Origin: Desulfotomaculum copahuensis
GTDB taxonomy: Bacteria > Bacillota > Desulfotomaculia > Desulfotomaculales > Desulfovirgulaceae
Direction of reading: 5' to 3'
Length of the DNA: 64,000 nt
Assembly: GCF_001655685.1 (NCBI RefSeq)
Contig: NZ_LYVF01000165.1
Coordinates: 1-64,000 of the forward strand
In this document: positions 32,311 to 40,125 of the stretch, piece after piece
Layout: every line of letters begins with the position of its first letter
Numbering within the stretch: position 1 is the first letter of the stretch
Position numbers and translations under genes: made by a program
Notes under the pieces: model-generated
Databases searched by the model: none
Told to the model about the DNA's origin: nothing
What the model saw: only the letters and a program-made list of their open reading frames with translations

Positions 32311-33579
32311 TTGCGTATTGTGGACGTGCTGGTCACCCCCGGCCTGACCGGTTTTTACTTTGACGACCAGCTGGCAATCAAAGCCGGTGCCGTGCAGGAC
32401 GGCTTTGCCTACGTGGGTGAGCCGCTGACGCCCGGGTTCAGCGCCATCCGGCAGCGGGGGGAAGCGGTGTCGGTGATGCTGCTTTTAGAGGACGGCCAGG
32501 TGGCCTATGGGGATTGCGCCGCCGTGCAGTATTCCGGCGCCGGGGGGCGGGACCCGTTGTTTCTGGCGGCCGACTTCATCCCGCTGCTCACGGAACTGGT
32601 GGCGCCCCGGCTGAAGGGGCGGGAAATCACTACCTTCCGGGAGATGGCCGGTGAAATGGATCACCTGCCCTGGCCGGGCCATGCCCATCTGCACACCGCC
32701 GTACGTTACGGCGTCACCCAGGCGCTGCTGGACGCAGTGGCCAGAACCGGCAGGCTGACTATGGCCGGTGTGCTGGCCGCAGAATACGGCACCGAACTGG
32801 CCGTAGAACCGGTGCCCATTTTTGTGCAGACCGGGGACGACCGCTACTTGAACGCCGATAAGGCCATTCTCAAGCGTGCCGACGTGCTGCCGCACGGCCT
32901 GATCAATCATGTGCGTGCCAAGCTGGGGGAGCGGGGCGAACTGTTGCTCGATTATATACGCTGGTTGAAGGGGCGCATTGAAAAACTGGGCGGCGGTGAC
33001 TACCGCCCGGTGCTGCACATCGACGTTTACGGCACGGTCGGCCAGGCCTTCGCCAACGATCCGGCACGGATCAGCGCCTACTTCGCCCGCCTGGAGGAAG
33101 CCGCCCGCCCTTACAAGCTGCGCATTGAGGGACCGGTGGACGCTGGCGGCCGGGCGGAGCAGATTGCATTGCTCGGGGAACTGCGGCGTACTCTGGCGCG
33201 CAGCGGCATTCAGGTGGCTGTGGTGGCTGACGAGTGGTGCAACACCTGGGAAGACATCAAGGAATTCGTGGACGCGCAGGCGGCCGACATGATCCAGGTG
33301 AAAACGCCCGATCTGGGGGGAATCAACAACATCGTCCGCTCCATTCTTTACGCCCGCACCCACGGCGTGGGCGCCTACCTGGGGGGCACCTGCAACGAAA
33401 CCGACCGTTCGGCGCAGGTCTGCGTGCATATCGCGCTGGCCACCCGGCCCGGTCAGATGCTGGCCAAGCCCGGCATGGGCCTGGATGAAGGATATATGAT
33501 TGTCTATAACGAAATGATGCGCACCATGGCTTTGTACGGAGCGCTGGATAATACCGCCGGATGTTCAATCGGCCGGTGA
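32311..33579 (+). CDS. Methylaspartate ammonia-lyase
   Basis: A 422-residue enolase-superfamily enzyme that removes ammonia from 3-methylaspartate to give mesaconate. The lysine base lies in MIQVKTPDLGGINN near residue 330. Metal ligands are expected in HIDVYGT near 238 and the EGPVDAGG segment near 273, and GTCNETDRSAQ near 360 is family-typical. The TTG at 32311 lies after GGAAGGGGGGG and gives the known N-terminus RIVDVLVTPGLTGFYFDD. With GlmSLE it forms the methylaspartate route of glutamate fermentation. No fumarase-type mesaconase or citramalate lyase follows. Confidence 0.93.
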   Translation: MRIVDVLVTPGLTGFYFDDQLAIKAGAVQDGFAYVGEPLTPGFSAIRQRGEAVSVMLLLEDGQVAYGDCAAVQYSGAGGRDPLFLAADFIPLLTELVAPRLKGREITTFREMAGEMDHLPWPGHAHLHTAVRYGVTQALLDAVARTGRLTMAGVLAAEYGTELAVEPVPIFVQTGDDRYLNADKAILKRADVLPHGLINHVRAKLGERGELLLDYIRWLKGRIEKLGGGDYRPVLHIDVYGTVGQAFANDPARISAYFARLEEAARPYKLRIEGPVDAGGRAEQIALLGELRRTLARSGIQVAVVADEWCNTWEDIKEFVDAQAADMIQVKTPDLGGINNIVRSILYARTHGVGAYLGGTCNETDRSAQVCVHIALATRPGQMLAKPGMGLDEGYMIVYNEMMRTMALYGALDNTAGCSIGR

Positions 33580-33628
33580 AAGCTGAAACTGACGGGGTGC
33601 CGCCCCGTCGGGCTGGAGGAACAGCTTT

Positions 33629-34966
33629 ATGGAAGAACTGCGCATTTTGTCCCCCACCGCCATCCTCGGTTACGGTTTCCCGGAAGAATCCTTCCGGGCC
33701 GGCCTGGCGCTGGATCCGCACGTGATCGCCGTGGACGCCGGGTCCACCGACCCCGGCCCCTATTACCTGGGGGCGGGCGTATCCTTTACCGAACGCGCCG
33801 CCGTAAAAAGGGATCTGGCCCTCATTCTGGAAGCCGGCTGCAGCCGGCATATCCCCGTGCTCATCGGCACGGCCGGCGGCAGCGGCGCCAAACCGCACCT
33901 GGACTGGTGCCTGGACATCATCAAGGAGATTGCCGCCGCAGAGAAGCTGCGTTTCCGCATGGCGGTGGTGCCGGCGGATGTGGACAAGGATTTTCTCCGG
34001 CGGAAAATCCGCTCCGGCACGGTCATGCCGCCGCTTGGACCGCCGGCTCCCTTACAGGAAGCGGACGTGGACAAAAGCACATACATTGTCGCCCAGATGG
34101 GGGTGGAGCCGCTGGTGGCCGCTCTGGACGCCGGGGTGGAAGTGGTGGTGGCCGGGCGGGCCTACGATCCGGCTGTTTTTGCCGCCCTGCCCGTCCATCT
34201 GGGCTATGACCGGGGGTTGGCCCTGCACCTGGGCAAAATCCTGGAATGCGCCGCCATTGCCGCCGAGCCGGGCAGCGGCAGCGACTGCATGTTCGGCTGG
34301 CTGCGGCGGGATCATTTCCTGGTCGCTCCGTTAAATCCGCAGCGGCGTTGTACCGTCACTTCCGTGGCCGCCCACACCCTGTACGAAAAAAGCGATCCTT
34401 ATTTTTTGCCCGGCCCGGGCGGTGCTTTGGACCTGCACGCAGTGACCTTCCGTCAGCACAACGAACGGCAGGTTTATGTGGCCGGCAGCCGTTTCGTGCC
34501 CTCGCAGCAGTATACCGTCAAACTGGAGGGGGCCGGGCCAGTGGGCTTCCGCACCGTGTCCATCGCCGGCGCCCGGGACCCGGTGTTCATCCGGCAGCTG
34601 GATCAAATCCTGGCCGGTGTGCGGGAGCGGGTGGCGGACAACTTTCACGCGCTGGCCGGACAGTACCGCCTGCTCTTTCACATTTATGGACGCAATGGTA
34701 TAATGGGAGAGTTGGAACCGTTAAAAGAACAGTCCTGCCACGAACTGTGCCTGGTCATCGAAGCCGTGGCGTCTACTCAGGAGACGGCCGGTACCATCTG
34801 TGGCTTCACCCGTTCCACCCTGCTGCATTACGGCTATCCGGGCCGCCTGTCCACGGCCGGCAACCTGGCCTTTCCCTATTCGCCGTCCGACTTCCAGGCC
34901 GGGCCGGTGTACCAGTTTGTGGTGCACCACCTGTTAACGGTGGACGATCCGCTGGAGCTGTTTTAA
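33629..34966 (+). CDS. AtuA-family (DUF1446) protein
   Basis: A 445-residue member of the AtuA/DUF1446 family, named from acyclic terpene utilisation in Pseudomonas; its enzymatic reaction is not firmly established. The N-terminus ILSPTAILGYGFPEESFRAG and VDAGSTDPGPYYLGAG near residue 37, then LIGTAGGSGAKPHLDW near 77, are family hallmarks. It lies 49 bases after the methylaspartate ammonia-lyase and is followed by a DUF4387 gene, its usual small partner. Context places it after mesaconate in the glutamate pathway, so a hydratase or lyase role is a reasonable inference. The ATG at 33629 follows CTGGAGGAAC. Confidence 0.8.
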   Translation: MEELRILSPTAILGYGFPEESFRAGLALDPHVIAVDAGSTDPGPYYLGAGVSFTERAAVKRDLALILEAGCSRHIPVLIGTAGGSGAKPHLDWCLDIIKEIAAAEKLRFRMAVVPADVDKDFLRRKIRSGTVMPPLGPPAPLQEADVDKSTYIVAQMGVEPLVAALDAGVEVVVAGRAYDPAVFAALPVHLGYDRGLALHLGKILECAAIAAEPGSGSDCMFGWLRRDHFLVAPLNPQRRCTVTSVAAHTLYEKSDPYFLPGPGGALDLHAVTFRQHNERQVYVAGSRFVPSQQYTVKLEGAGPVGFRTVSIAGARDPVFIRQLDQILAGVRERVADNFHALAGQYRLLFHIYGRNGIMGELEPLKEQSCHELCLVIEAVASTQETAGTICGFTRSTLLHYGYPGRLSTAGNLAFPYSPSDFQAGPVYQFVVHHLLTVDDPLELF

Positions 34967-35098
34967 TATACAATATGCAGCGCTGCCTGGTTCGCTCCGG
35001 AGCCATGTCGATGTTTCATCGGACCGGAGCATTGGAGCGACGGGGTGCGACCACCAGCTATTTTCGCTGGGCATAGCGCACCGGAGGGGGATGGAAAA

Positions 35099-35425
35099 AT
35101 GGGCATGGTGAACATCACCCGGCTGGCCCGGGTGATCCGCAGCAAAAACGCCGGTCCCTATGAATTGACCCTGGATATCATTTTTAACGATGCGGAAACT
35201 TACCGCCGGGTTAAAGCAAAGCGGCTGATCAATAAAAAGCTCATCGCCGGCTTATACCACATCCCGGAGGAGCAGGTGCTGGCCCTGGTGGCATTCGATC
35301 CGGCCAACGCCGTCAAAGCGACCATTGTGCGTTCCCGGCCCTGCGGCGATGTGGGTGAAACCGACGTTTACGGCGCCCAGCAGCACGCCCCTTTGCTGGA
35401 ACTGGAACTGCCCTGGGATGATTGA
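35099..35425 (+). CDS. DUF4387 protein, small partner of the AtuA-like protein
   Basis: A 108-residue protein of the DUF4387 family (NITRLARVIRSKNAGPYELT at the N-terminus, GDVGETDVYGAQQHAPLLEL near the end). DUF4387 genes are regularly adjacent to AtuA/DUF1446 genes, which suggests a two-subunit enzyme. The ATG at 35099 follows GGAGGGGG. A 132-base gap with a GCTCCGG/CCGGAGC hairpin (34994-35030) precedes it. No metal or cofactor motif is evident. Confidence 0.75.
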   Translation: MGMVNITRLARVIRSKNAGPYELTLDIIFNDAETYRRVKAKRLINKKLIAGLYHIPEEQVLALVAFDPANAVKATIVRSRPCGDVGETDVYGAQQHAPLLELELPWDD

Positions 35426-35618
35426 ACGGCCCGCCGGTCTTGCCTGTGCATGCTGAAATAAAGAGCGGGACGATGCGGCGGAGTTGAACACTCAACCTGT
35501 AGAGTGGCTGGTTGCTTTTTTGATATCCGGCGCCACCGGGCTTTGTCCGGCGCCGCAGGACTATTGCCCGTCTGCGGAGAGCGAATTAAGCTTTTAATTA
35601 TGGTGAGGTTGTGACAGC

Positions 35619-37406
35619 ATGTCCAGACTGGCCCTGGTCAAAGACGACTGCCAGCGGGTGGCCGGCGCGATTGCCGCCGCGCTGGGCGCGGAAGTGGAAA
35701 TCATCGACCTGGATATGACCCGGGTGGCCGGCACCGGCAAGGTGAAAGAACATGTGGGGGCGAAACTGCAAAGAGGCTTTGTCAACAAGCACGTGCAGCA
35801 AAGCGGTAAACCATTATTCATCCGGGAGGCCGGTAACCATCCCGTCTGCAGTCAATGCCCGCTCACCGGGGCCTGCTTTTACCAGGCCTCCATTGTCTAT
35901 CCGGTCACGGTGGCCGGTGAAGTGGCCGGCAGTATCAGTTTGATTGCCTTCAGTGCGGAGCAGAAGGAAATTCTTTGCGCCCGCAGCAACTCCCTGATCG
36001 AATTTATCGGCCGCATGGCGGACTTGATCGGCGCGAAAGTGCTGGAAAAAGAGGCCTTGACCGAACGCCTGCTGATGGCCAGTCAACTGCACGCCGTCAT
36101 GGATGCCGTCGATGAAGGCATTCTGGCCATTGACCGGGAGGGACTGGTGATCCATTTCAATCTGGCGGCCGAGCGTCTTTTCGGCCTGTCCAGGCGGGAG
36201 ATCATCAACCAGCCATTAAACCAACTGGTTGGCGGCCTGCCGTTGACTAAAACGTCACTGCTCCAAAACGGCGGTTTTACCGACCGCGAATGTTTTGTGC
36301 ACACGGCCGGGCGGCGTCTGCACCTGCTGGTTACGGCCCGGCCGATTATCGACGGTGAGGGAAGGGCGGCGGGCGTGGTGGCTTCGGTACGGGACTTCAA
36401 AGAAACCCAGAGCCTGGCTTATCAGATTGTCAGCGCCCAGAAGGACTTTTCATTTAACGACATTATCGGTTACAGTCCGGCCATGCAGGAGTTGAAAGAC
36501 AAGGCGGCCAGGATTGCCGCCAGTCATTCCACCGTGCTCCTGCTGGGTGAAAGCGGCACCGGCAAGGAAATATTCGCCCGCGCCATTCACAGCGCCAGCT
36601 GGCGGCGTAAAAAACCTTTTGTCGCCATCAACTGCGGCGCACTGCCGGAAACCCTGCTGGAAAGCGAGTTGTTCGGTTACGAAGAAGGCGCGTTCACCGG
36701 CGCCCGCAAGGGCGGCAAGCCGGGGAAGTTTGAACTGGCCAACCAGGGTACCATTTTTCTGGACGAAATCGGCAACATGTCCCTCTACGTACAGGCCAAA
36801 CTGCTGCGCGTACTGCAGGAGCGGCAGGTGGAGCGTGTGGGCGGCAGCCGGGTGATTCCGGTGGACATCCGGATCATCGCCGCCACCAACAGCAATCTGG
36901 AGGAAATGATCGCCCGCGGGCAGTTCCGGGATGACCTTTACTACCGGATTAGCGTCATCCCCCTCTTTATTCCACCGCTGCGGGAACGCCCGGAGGACAT
37001 TCCCCCGCTGCTGGAATACTACCAGAAGCACTTCAACCGCCTTTTGAAGAAGAACCTGCAGGGCTTCACCACGCAGGCCATGCACTGCTGTATGCACTAC
37101 CCGTGGCCGGGCAATGTCCGCGAACTGATTAACGCGGTGGAATACGCGGTGAACCTGGCGGAGGGGGAGTACATCGACGAAGCCAGCCTGCCGGCCCACA
37201 TCCGGGAACAGAAGGCAGTCGCGGCGCCGGAAAAGAACGGACACTGGAAAACAATTGAACAAATGGAGCGGGAGGCGATTGTTGCCGCCCTGGATCACTT
37301 CGGCTGGACGGAGGAAGGAAAAGTGCAGGCGGCCCATGCGCTGGGCATCAGCCGGGCCACCATTTACCGCAAAATATCCAGATACGGATTGAATCCCACT
37401 GATTGA
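35619..37406 (+). CDS. Sigma-54-dependent transcriptional activator
   Basis: A 595-residue enhancer-binding protein. Order: an N-terminal sensor domain (about 1-140) with a [10 protein letters not shown] cluster near residue 73-82 that could bind metal or an iron-sulfur centre; a PAS domain (about 150-255, [20 protein letters not shown]); an AAA+ domain (GESGTGKE Walker A near 310, GAFTGAR sigma-54 contact loop near 358); and a Fis-type HTH at the end ([20 protein letters not shown]). It lies between the AtuA/DUF4387 genes and hutP, so it probably controls a sigma-54 promoter of the glutamate genes. I found no convincing -24/-12 site. Confidence 0.9.
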   Translation: MSRLALVKDDCQRVAGAIAAALGAEVEIIDLDMTRVAGTGKVKEHVGAKLQRGFVNKHVQQSGKPLFIREAGNHPVCSQCPLTGACFYQASIVYPVTVAGEVAGSISLIAFSAEQKEILCARSNSLIEFIGRMADLIGAKVLEKEALTERLLMASQLHAVMDAVDEGILAIDREGLVIHFNLAAERLFGLSRREIINQPLNQLVGGLPLTKTSLLQNGGFTDRECFVHTAGRRLHLLVTARPIIDGEGRAAGVVASVRDFKETQSLAYQIVSAQKDFSFNDIIGYSPAMQELKDKAARIAASHSTVLLLGESGTGKEIFARAIHSASWRRKKPFVAINCGALPETLLESELFGYEEGAFTGARKGGKPGKFELANQGTIFLDEIGNMSLYVQAKLLRVLQERQVERVGGSRVIPVDIRIIAATNSNLEEMIARGQFRDDLYYRISVIPLFIPPLRERPEDIPPLLEYYQKHFNRLLKKNLQGFTTQAMHCCMHYPWPGNVRELINAVEYAVNLAEGEYIDEASLPAHIREQKAVAAPEKNGHWKTIEQMEREAIVAALDHFGWTEEGKVQAAHALGISRATIYRKISRYGLNPTD

Positions 37407-37492
37407 AGCAGATGGTTGTTATGCACCGGCGGCGATGCAGCCTGCGTTGCCAGTCTTTCAATCCCGTTGACTAAAGCAGGTGGTTGTTATGC
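37391..37492 (+). repeat. 34-base duplication spanning the hutP translation start
   Basis: 37391-37424 and 37459-37492 share 28 of 34 bases. Both contain AATCCC, AAGCAG and TGGTTGTTATGC, that is, a ribosome site and an ATG. The downstream copy starts hutP. The upstream copy overlaps the end of the sigma-54 activator gene and its ATG opens a frame of only 17 codons that stops in front of hutP. Confidence 0.65.
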
Positions 37493-37899
37493 GCAGCATT
37501 GGAAAGGTGGCCGTGCTCTCTGTTCTGGACGAGCCGGTGGCGGCCGGTCCCTTCCGGATAATTACCGGGCAGGTGGGCTCGATGGGGATCGAAAAAGTGG
37601 TCGCCGCGGTGGAAACGGCCGCCAAAAGGGAGGGGCTGATTGCCGATGATCATTACCGCGGCGAACACGCCCTCTATCATGCCGTGCTGGAGGCGCTGCA
37701 CGGCGTATGCCGGGGACAGCTCGAACTGGGCTCCATCCTGCGCACGGCCGGGTTGAAATTTGCCGTGGTGGCCGGCCCCAAGGCCGAGGACCAGACGGCG
37801 GAGGGGCGGTGGCTGGCCGTGGCTCTGTACGGACACATCGGCGCACCGCGCAAGGGCTTTGAACATGAGGTGATCGGCCTGGGAATAAACCACTTGTAA
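37489..37899 (+). CDS. hutP: HutP, histidine-responsive RNA-binding antiterminator
   Basis: A 136-residue homologue of Bacillus HutP, slightly shorter than the 148 of B. subtilis. HutP forms a hexamer that, with L-histidine and Mg2+, binds NAG triplets in the hut leader and prevents termination. The metal/histidine-binding residues are present: two His in HALYHAVLEALHG (matching His73 and His77) and one in FEHEVIGLGINHL (matching His138). VGSMGIEKVVAAVETAAKR and LGSILRTAGLKFAVV are also conserved. Its target is visible at 12912-12935 before hutH, 25 kb away. The ATG at 37489 follows AGCAGGTGG. Confidence 0.9.
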   Translation: MRSIGKVAVLSVLDEPVAAGPFRIITGQVGSMGIEKVVAAVETAAKREGLIADDHYRGEHALYHAVLEALHGVCRGQLELGSILRTAGLKFAVVAGPKAEDQTAEGRWLAVALYGHIGAPRKGFEHEVIGLGINHL

Positions 37900-37917
37900 A
37901 AACTTCCGGTCTGATCA

Positions 37918-37946
37918 TTGACAGCCGGGTTTGCCCGGTATATTAT
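37918..37946 (+). promoter_or_regulatory. Sigma-A promoter with a dyad in its spacer
   Basis: TTGACA (37918-37923), 17 bases, TATTAT (37941-37946). The spacer contains CCGGG-TTTG-CCCGG, an inverted repeat that could be a repressor site, or a terminator-like hairpin for hutP in the RNA. Transcription would begin near 37953 and meet a terminator at 38223. Confidence 0.65.
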
Positions 37947-38222
37947 ATGCTTAAAAAGTGGGAATACTGGAGAGACGGCTGGTGCGCCTCACCATGTCGG
38001 GGCTTTCACTGGAATCCCTGGAACCGCGGGTACGGTTTCAAGGAATACCGGTTACTTGTGCCGGTCAGTAATGTGGACGACGAGGGTGAGAAAAAGTATA
38101 ACCGCAATTACGATTTGGATTGCGTCTGATGCTGAAAGCATTTCCGCCCCACCCCCTTTCGAGGAAAATCCCCCGGCAGGTGAGGCCCGTGCTCCAGTAT
38201 TCCCAGGATAATTATACCATCT

Positions 38223-38254
38223 TTTGCCGGAAGCCCGGCAAATTTTTTGTTTTT
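38223..38254 (+). terminator. Rho-independent terminator
   Basis: TTTGCCGG (38223-38230), the four-base loop AAGC, CCGGCAAA (38235-38242), then TTTTTTGTTTTT. An 8-bp perfect stem with a long T-run; it would end transcripts from hutP or from the 37918 promoter. Confidence 0.85.
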
Positions 38255-38290
38255 ACGGGGCTGGTGTGATCCGGATCACACCAGCCCCGT
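38255..38290. promoter_or_regulatory. Perfect 36-bp palindrome with CRP/FNR-type core
   Basis: ACGGGGCTGGTGTGATCC followed by its exact reverse complement, 18 of 18 pairs with no spacer. The centre is TGTGATCCGGATCACA (38265-38280), which fits the CRP consensus TGTGA-N6-TCACA exactly. It is centred about 65 bases before the predicted start at about 38337, close to the -61.5 position of class I CRP activation. Confidence 0.7.
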
Positions 38291-38324
38291 CTGCAAGCGC
38301 ACTGAATTGCCGGCTGTGGCGGCA

Positions 38325-38330
38325 TATAAT
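38325..38330 (+). promoter_or_regulatory. -10 element of the ferredoxin gene
   Basis: A perfect TATAAT. The hexamer 17 bases upstream (CTGAAT) is a poor -35, which fits dependence on an activator bound at the palindrome 38255-38290. Confidence 0.55.
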
Positions 38331-38379
38331 CATGAACAGGCGGGGAATGGATTATATTAAAACAGGAGGGACAACGATC

Positions 38380-38757
38380 ATGCCGAAACGTAAAATTGTA
38401 CGCATAGACGAGGAAAAGTGCACCGGCTGCGGACTTTGTGTGACCCCCTGCGCCGAGGGGGCGATTCAGCTGGTCAATGGCAAGGCCAAAGTGCTGCGGG
38501 AGGAACTCTGCGACGGGGCCGGTTTCTGTCTGGGCGTTTGTCCGGCGGGCGCATTGACCATCGAGGAGCGGGAGGCGCCGGAGTTTTCCGAGGCGGCGGT
38601 GCATGAACACCAGCAGGGGCGGGAAAAGACATACATGGTTCAGACCTGTTTCAACTGCGGGCGCAGCGAGGAGCAGGTGCCCCTGCTGCCCTGCCGTAAT
38701 CGCGGCGCAAGCCTGTGGGTCTGTACCCGCTGCCTGCCGGCGCTTATTCACGGTTAA
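38380..38757 (+). CDS. Ferredoxin-like protein with a cysteine-rich C-terminal domain
   Basis: A 125-residue protein. The N-terminal half is a 2[4Fe-4S]-type fold (CTGCGLCVTPC near residue 16 and CDGAGFCLGVC near 46). The second cluster motif has AGF in place of TGC, so its ligands are fewer than usual. The C-terminal part adds CFNCGRS and CTRCLPALIH, a possible zinc or extra cluster site. It would act as an electron carrier. The ATG at 38380 follows AGGAGGG, 11 nt upstream. A CRP-type palindrome controls the region upstream, suggesting response to redox, CO or nutrient state. Confidence 0.8.
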   Translation: MPKRKIVRIDEEKCTGCGLCVTPCAEGAIQLVNGKAKVLREELCDGAGFCLGVCPAGALTIEEREAPEFSEAAVHEHQQGREKTYMVQTCFNCGRSEEQVPLLPCRNRGASLWVCTRCLPALIHG

Positions 38758-39081
38758 GCAGGTGATGAAGCGCTGTCCGCCCCGCTCCGCAGCCAACGGC
38801 GGCGGTACTGGTGATCCGGCAACAAATGGATGCTGACCGCGTGCCGCTGCGCAAACAGCCCGGTTGCGGACAGAGCCGGTTTTCCGCCGGAGCGGGGGGT
38901 AGCAACGGCGGGTGCGATGACAAGTCAAAAAGGCCGGACTCTCCGGGGAGCCGGCTTTTTTGCCGTGTATGGCCGTGCTGCATGCAGGTTGAACCGGCGG
39001 GCGGCCGCCGAAAATTTTTGGCAGGAGCAAATTACCGGCGCGTCGAAGGGAAAATACCATTGCCCGGACGGACCGTCTGGT
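38758..39081 (+). other. Intergenic stretch after the ferredoxin gene
   Basis: 324 bases without a supported gene. The first 170 are G+C-rich with short frames and no ribosome site. A bidirectional terminator lies at 38927-38961. The last 120 bases separate it from the end of a minus-strand small gene. Confidence 0.45.
38927..38961. terminator. Bidirectional terminator
   Basis: AAAAGGCCGG (38928-38937) pairs with CCGGCTTTTT (38951-38960) around a CTC/GGG inner segment. A run on one side and T run on the other let it work for the ferredoxin gene and for the minus-strand gene at 39082-39276. Confidence 0.8.
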
Positions 39082-39276
39082 TTATGATGAATGCACACAA
39101 TAACATTTGATGCATTTACCACGCGAGCCCTTGAACAAATCGCGGAAAAGCTGGTCCAGTTCATCCGGTTTCAGGCGGATCAGTCCTTCGGGGTTGGCCA
39201 GAACGTTGTTGACAAACATTCTGATATAGACGTGCTCTTTTGTCTCGACAACGACCACCAGTTTATATTCGTTCAT
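39082..39276 (-). CDS. Small hypothetical protein, 64 aa
   Basis: A minus-strand frame starting at the ATG complementary to 39274-39276, with GGGGGTGG about 7 nt before it. The protein (MNEYKLVVVVETKEHVYIRM at its start) is amphipathic, with an acidic helix KPDELDQLFRDLFKG and a Cys pair near the end (KCIKCYC). Not recognised. It is divergent from the metallophosphoesterase gene, which starts about 100 bases away, and shares the terminator at 38927-38961. Confidence 0.5.
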   Translation of the reverse strand: MNEYKLVVVVETKEHVYIRMFVNNVLANPEGLIRLKPDELDQLFRDLFKGSRGKCIKCYCVHSS

Positions 39277-39372
39277 TTGTGGACCACCCCCTTGCTGTGT
39301 GATCGTTTCCGCCGGGTTCCGGTCCGTGCCGGGCGGCGGTTTGTACAACCCCTCAAGCGGGAGATGTGTTTG

Positions 39373-40125
39373 ATGAAAATATATGCGATTAGCGACCTGC
39401 ACCTGTCTTTTGCCTGCCGGCCCGCTCCCGGCAAATTGCAGGTTTGCCCGCAGTATAAACCGATGGATGAGGTTGATCAGTCCTGGGTCAACCACGCCGG
39501 ACGCATTTTTGAAAACTGGACGCGTATAATCAAATCAGACGATGTGGTGCTGGTGCCCGGGGACATTTCCTGGGCCATGCGGCTGGACGAAGCGCGTTAC
39601 GATCTGCAATACCTGGGGCTGCTGCCCGGCCGGATTGTGGCCGTGCAGGGAAACCATGATTACTGGTGGCAGAGCATTTCCCGGGTGCGTGCCGCGGCGC
39701 CGGCCAATGTGCGGTTTATCCAAAATGATCACCTGCGGCTGGGCAACCTGGTCATTTGCGGCACCCGGGGCTGGCTCTGCCCCAATGGCGCCTACTTCAA
39801 ACCGGAGGATGAAAAAATTTACCAGCGGGAACTGATCCGCCTGACCAATTCCCTGCAGAGCGTCCGGTCGGTGGCAGCGGATATCATGGTCATCATGCAC
39901 TACATGCCCACCAACGAAAAACACGACTACAGCGATTTTATCCGCATTTTCCAGGAATATGGCGTCAAACACGTGGTTTACGGTCACCTGCACGCCCGGG
40001 CCTGCCGCTACCGGCTGCCGGACCGGGCCTGGGGCATCAACTTTTACCTGGCCAGCGCCGACTACCTGTCCTTCACGCCGCGTCTGATCACCGCCTGCGG
40101 GGAAAAGCGCTGTTTTGACGATTAG
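39373..40125 (+). CDS. Metallophosphoesterase (calcineurin-like)
   Basis: A 250-residue phosphoesterase with all five metal motifs: DLH in AISDLHLSF at residue 6, GD in LVPGDISWAM near 60, GNHD in QGNHDYWW near 93, His in MVIMHYMPTNEKH near 176 and GHLH in VYGHLHARA near 203. It may act on phosphodiesters or phosphoproteins; the substrate is unknown. The ATG at 39373 is 8 nt after CGGGAG; a nearby ATG at 39364 overlaps that site. The end overlaps the convergent gene that follows by four bases. Confidence 0.85.
   Translation: MKIYAISDLHLSFACRPAPGKLQVCPQYKPMDEVDQSWVNHAGRIFENWTRIIKSDDVVLVPGDISWAMRLDEARYDLQYLGLLPGRIVAVQGNHDYWWQSISRVRAAAPANVRFIQNDHLRLGNLVICGTRGWLCPNGAYFKPEDEKIYQRELIRLTNSLQSVRSVAADIMVIMHYMPTNEKHDYSDFIRIFQEYGVKHVVYGHLHARACRYRLPDRAWGINFYLASADYLSFTPRLITACGEKRCFDD

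Larger units (their letters stand above)
37900..38379 (+). other. Regulatory region between hutP and the ferredoxin gene
   Basis: A 480-base region with four signals listed separately: a perfect sigma-A promoter (37918-37946), a strong terminator (38223-38254), a perfect 36-bp palindrome (38255-38290) and a TATAAT box (38325-38330). A tryptophan-rich 60-codon frame (37947-38129, MLKKWEYWRDGW) begins only 1 base after the -10, has no ribosome site and would lie mostly in the transcript; it is not accepted as a gene. The promoter and terminator together would make an RNA of about 290 bases with no clear protein. Confidence 0.5.

Noticed and set aside
27210-35618. Sigma-54 (-24/-12) promoters for the activator at 35619
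   Set aside because: Several TGG-rich stretches were inspected, but none has the GG-N10-GC spacing with a good consensus.
23990-37488. Further HutP NAG series before ftcD, hutI, fchA, the mutase genes or hutP
   Set aside because: NAG triplets occur by chance but no three or more stand four bases apart together with a hairpin.
37947-38129. 60-codon Trp-rich frame after hutP
   Set aside because: No ribosome site, and the ATG lies upstream of the predicted transcription start.
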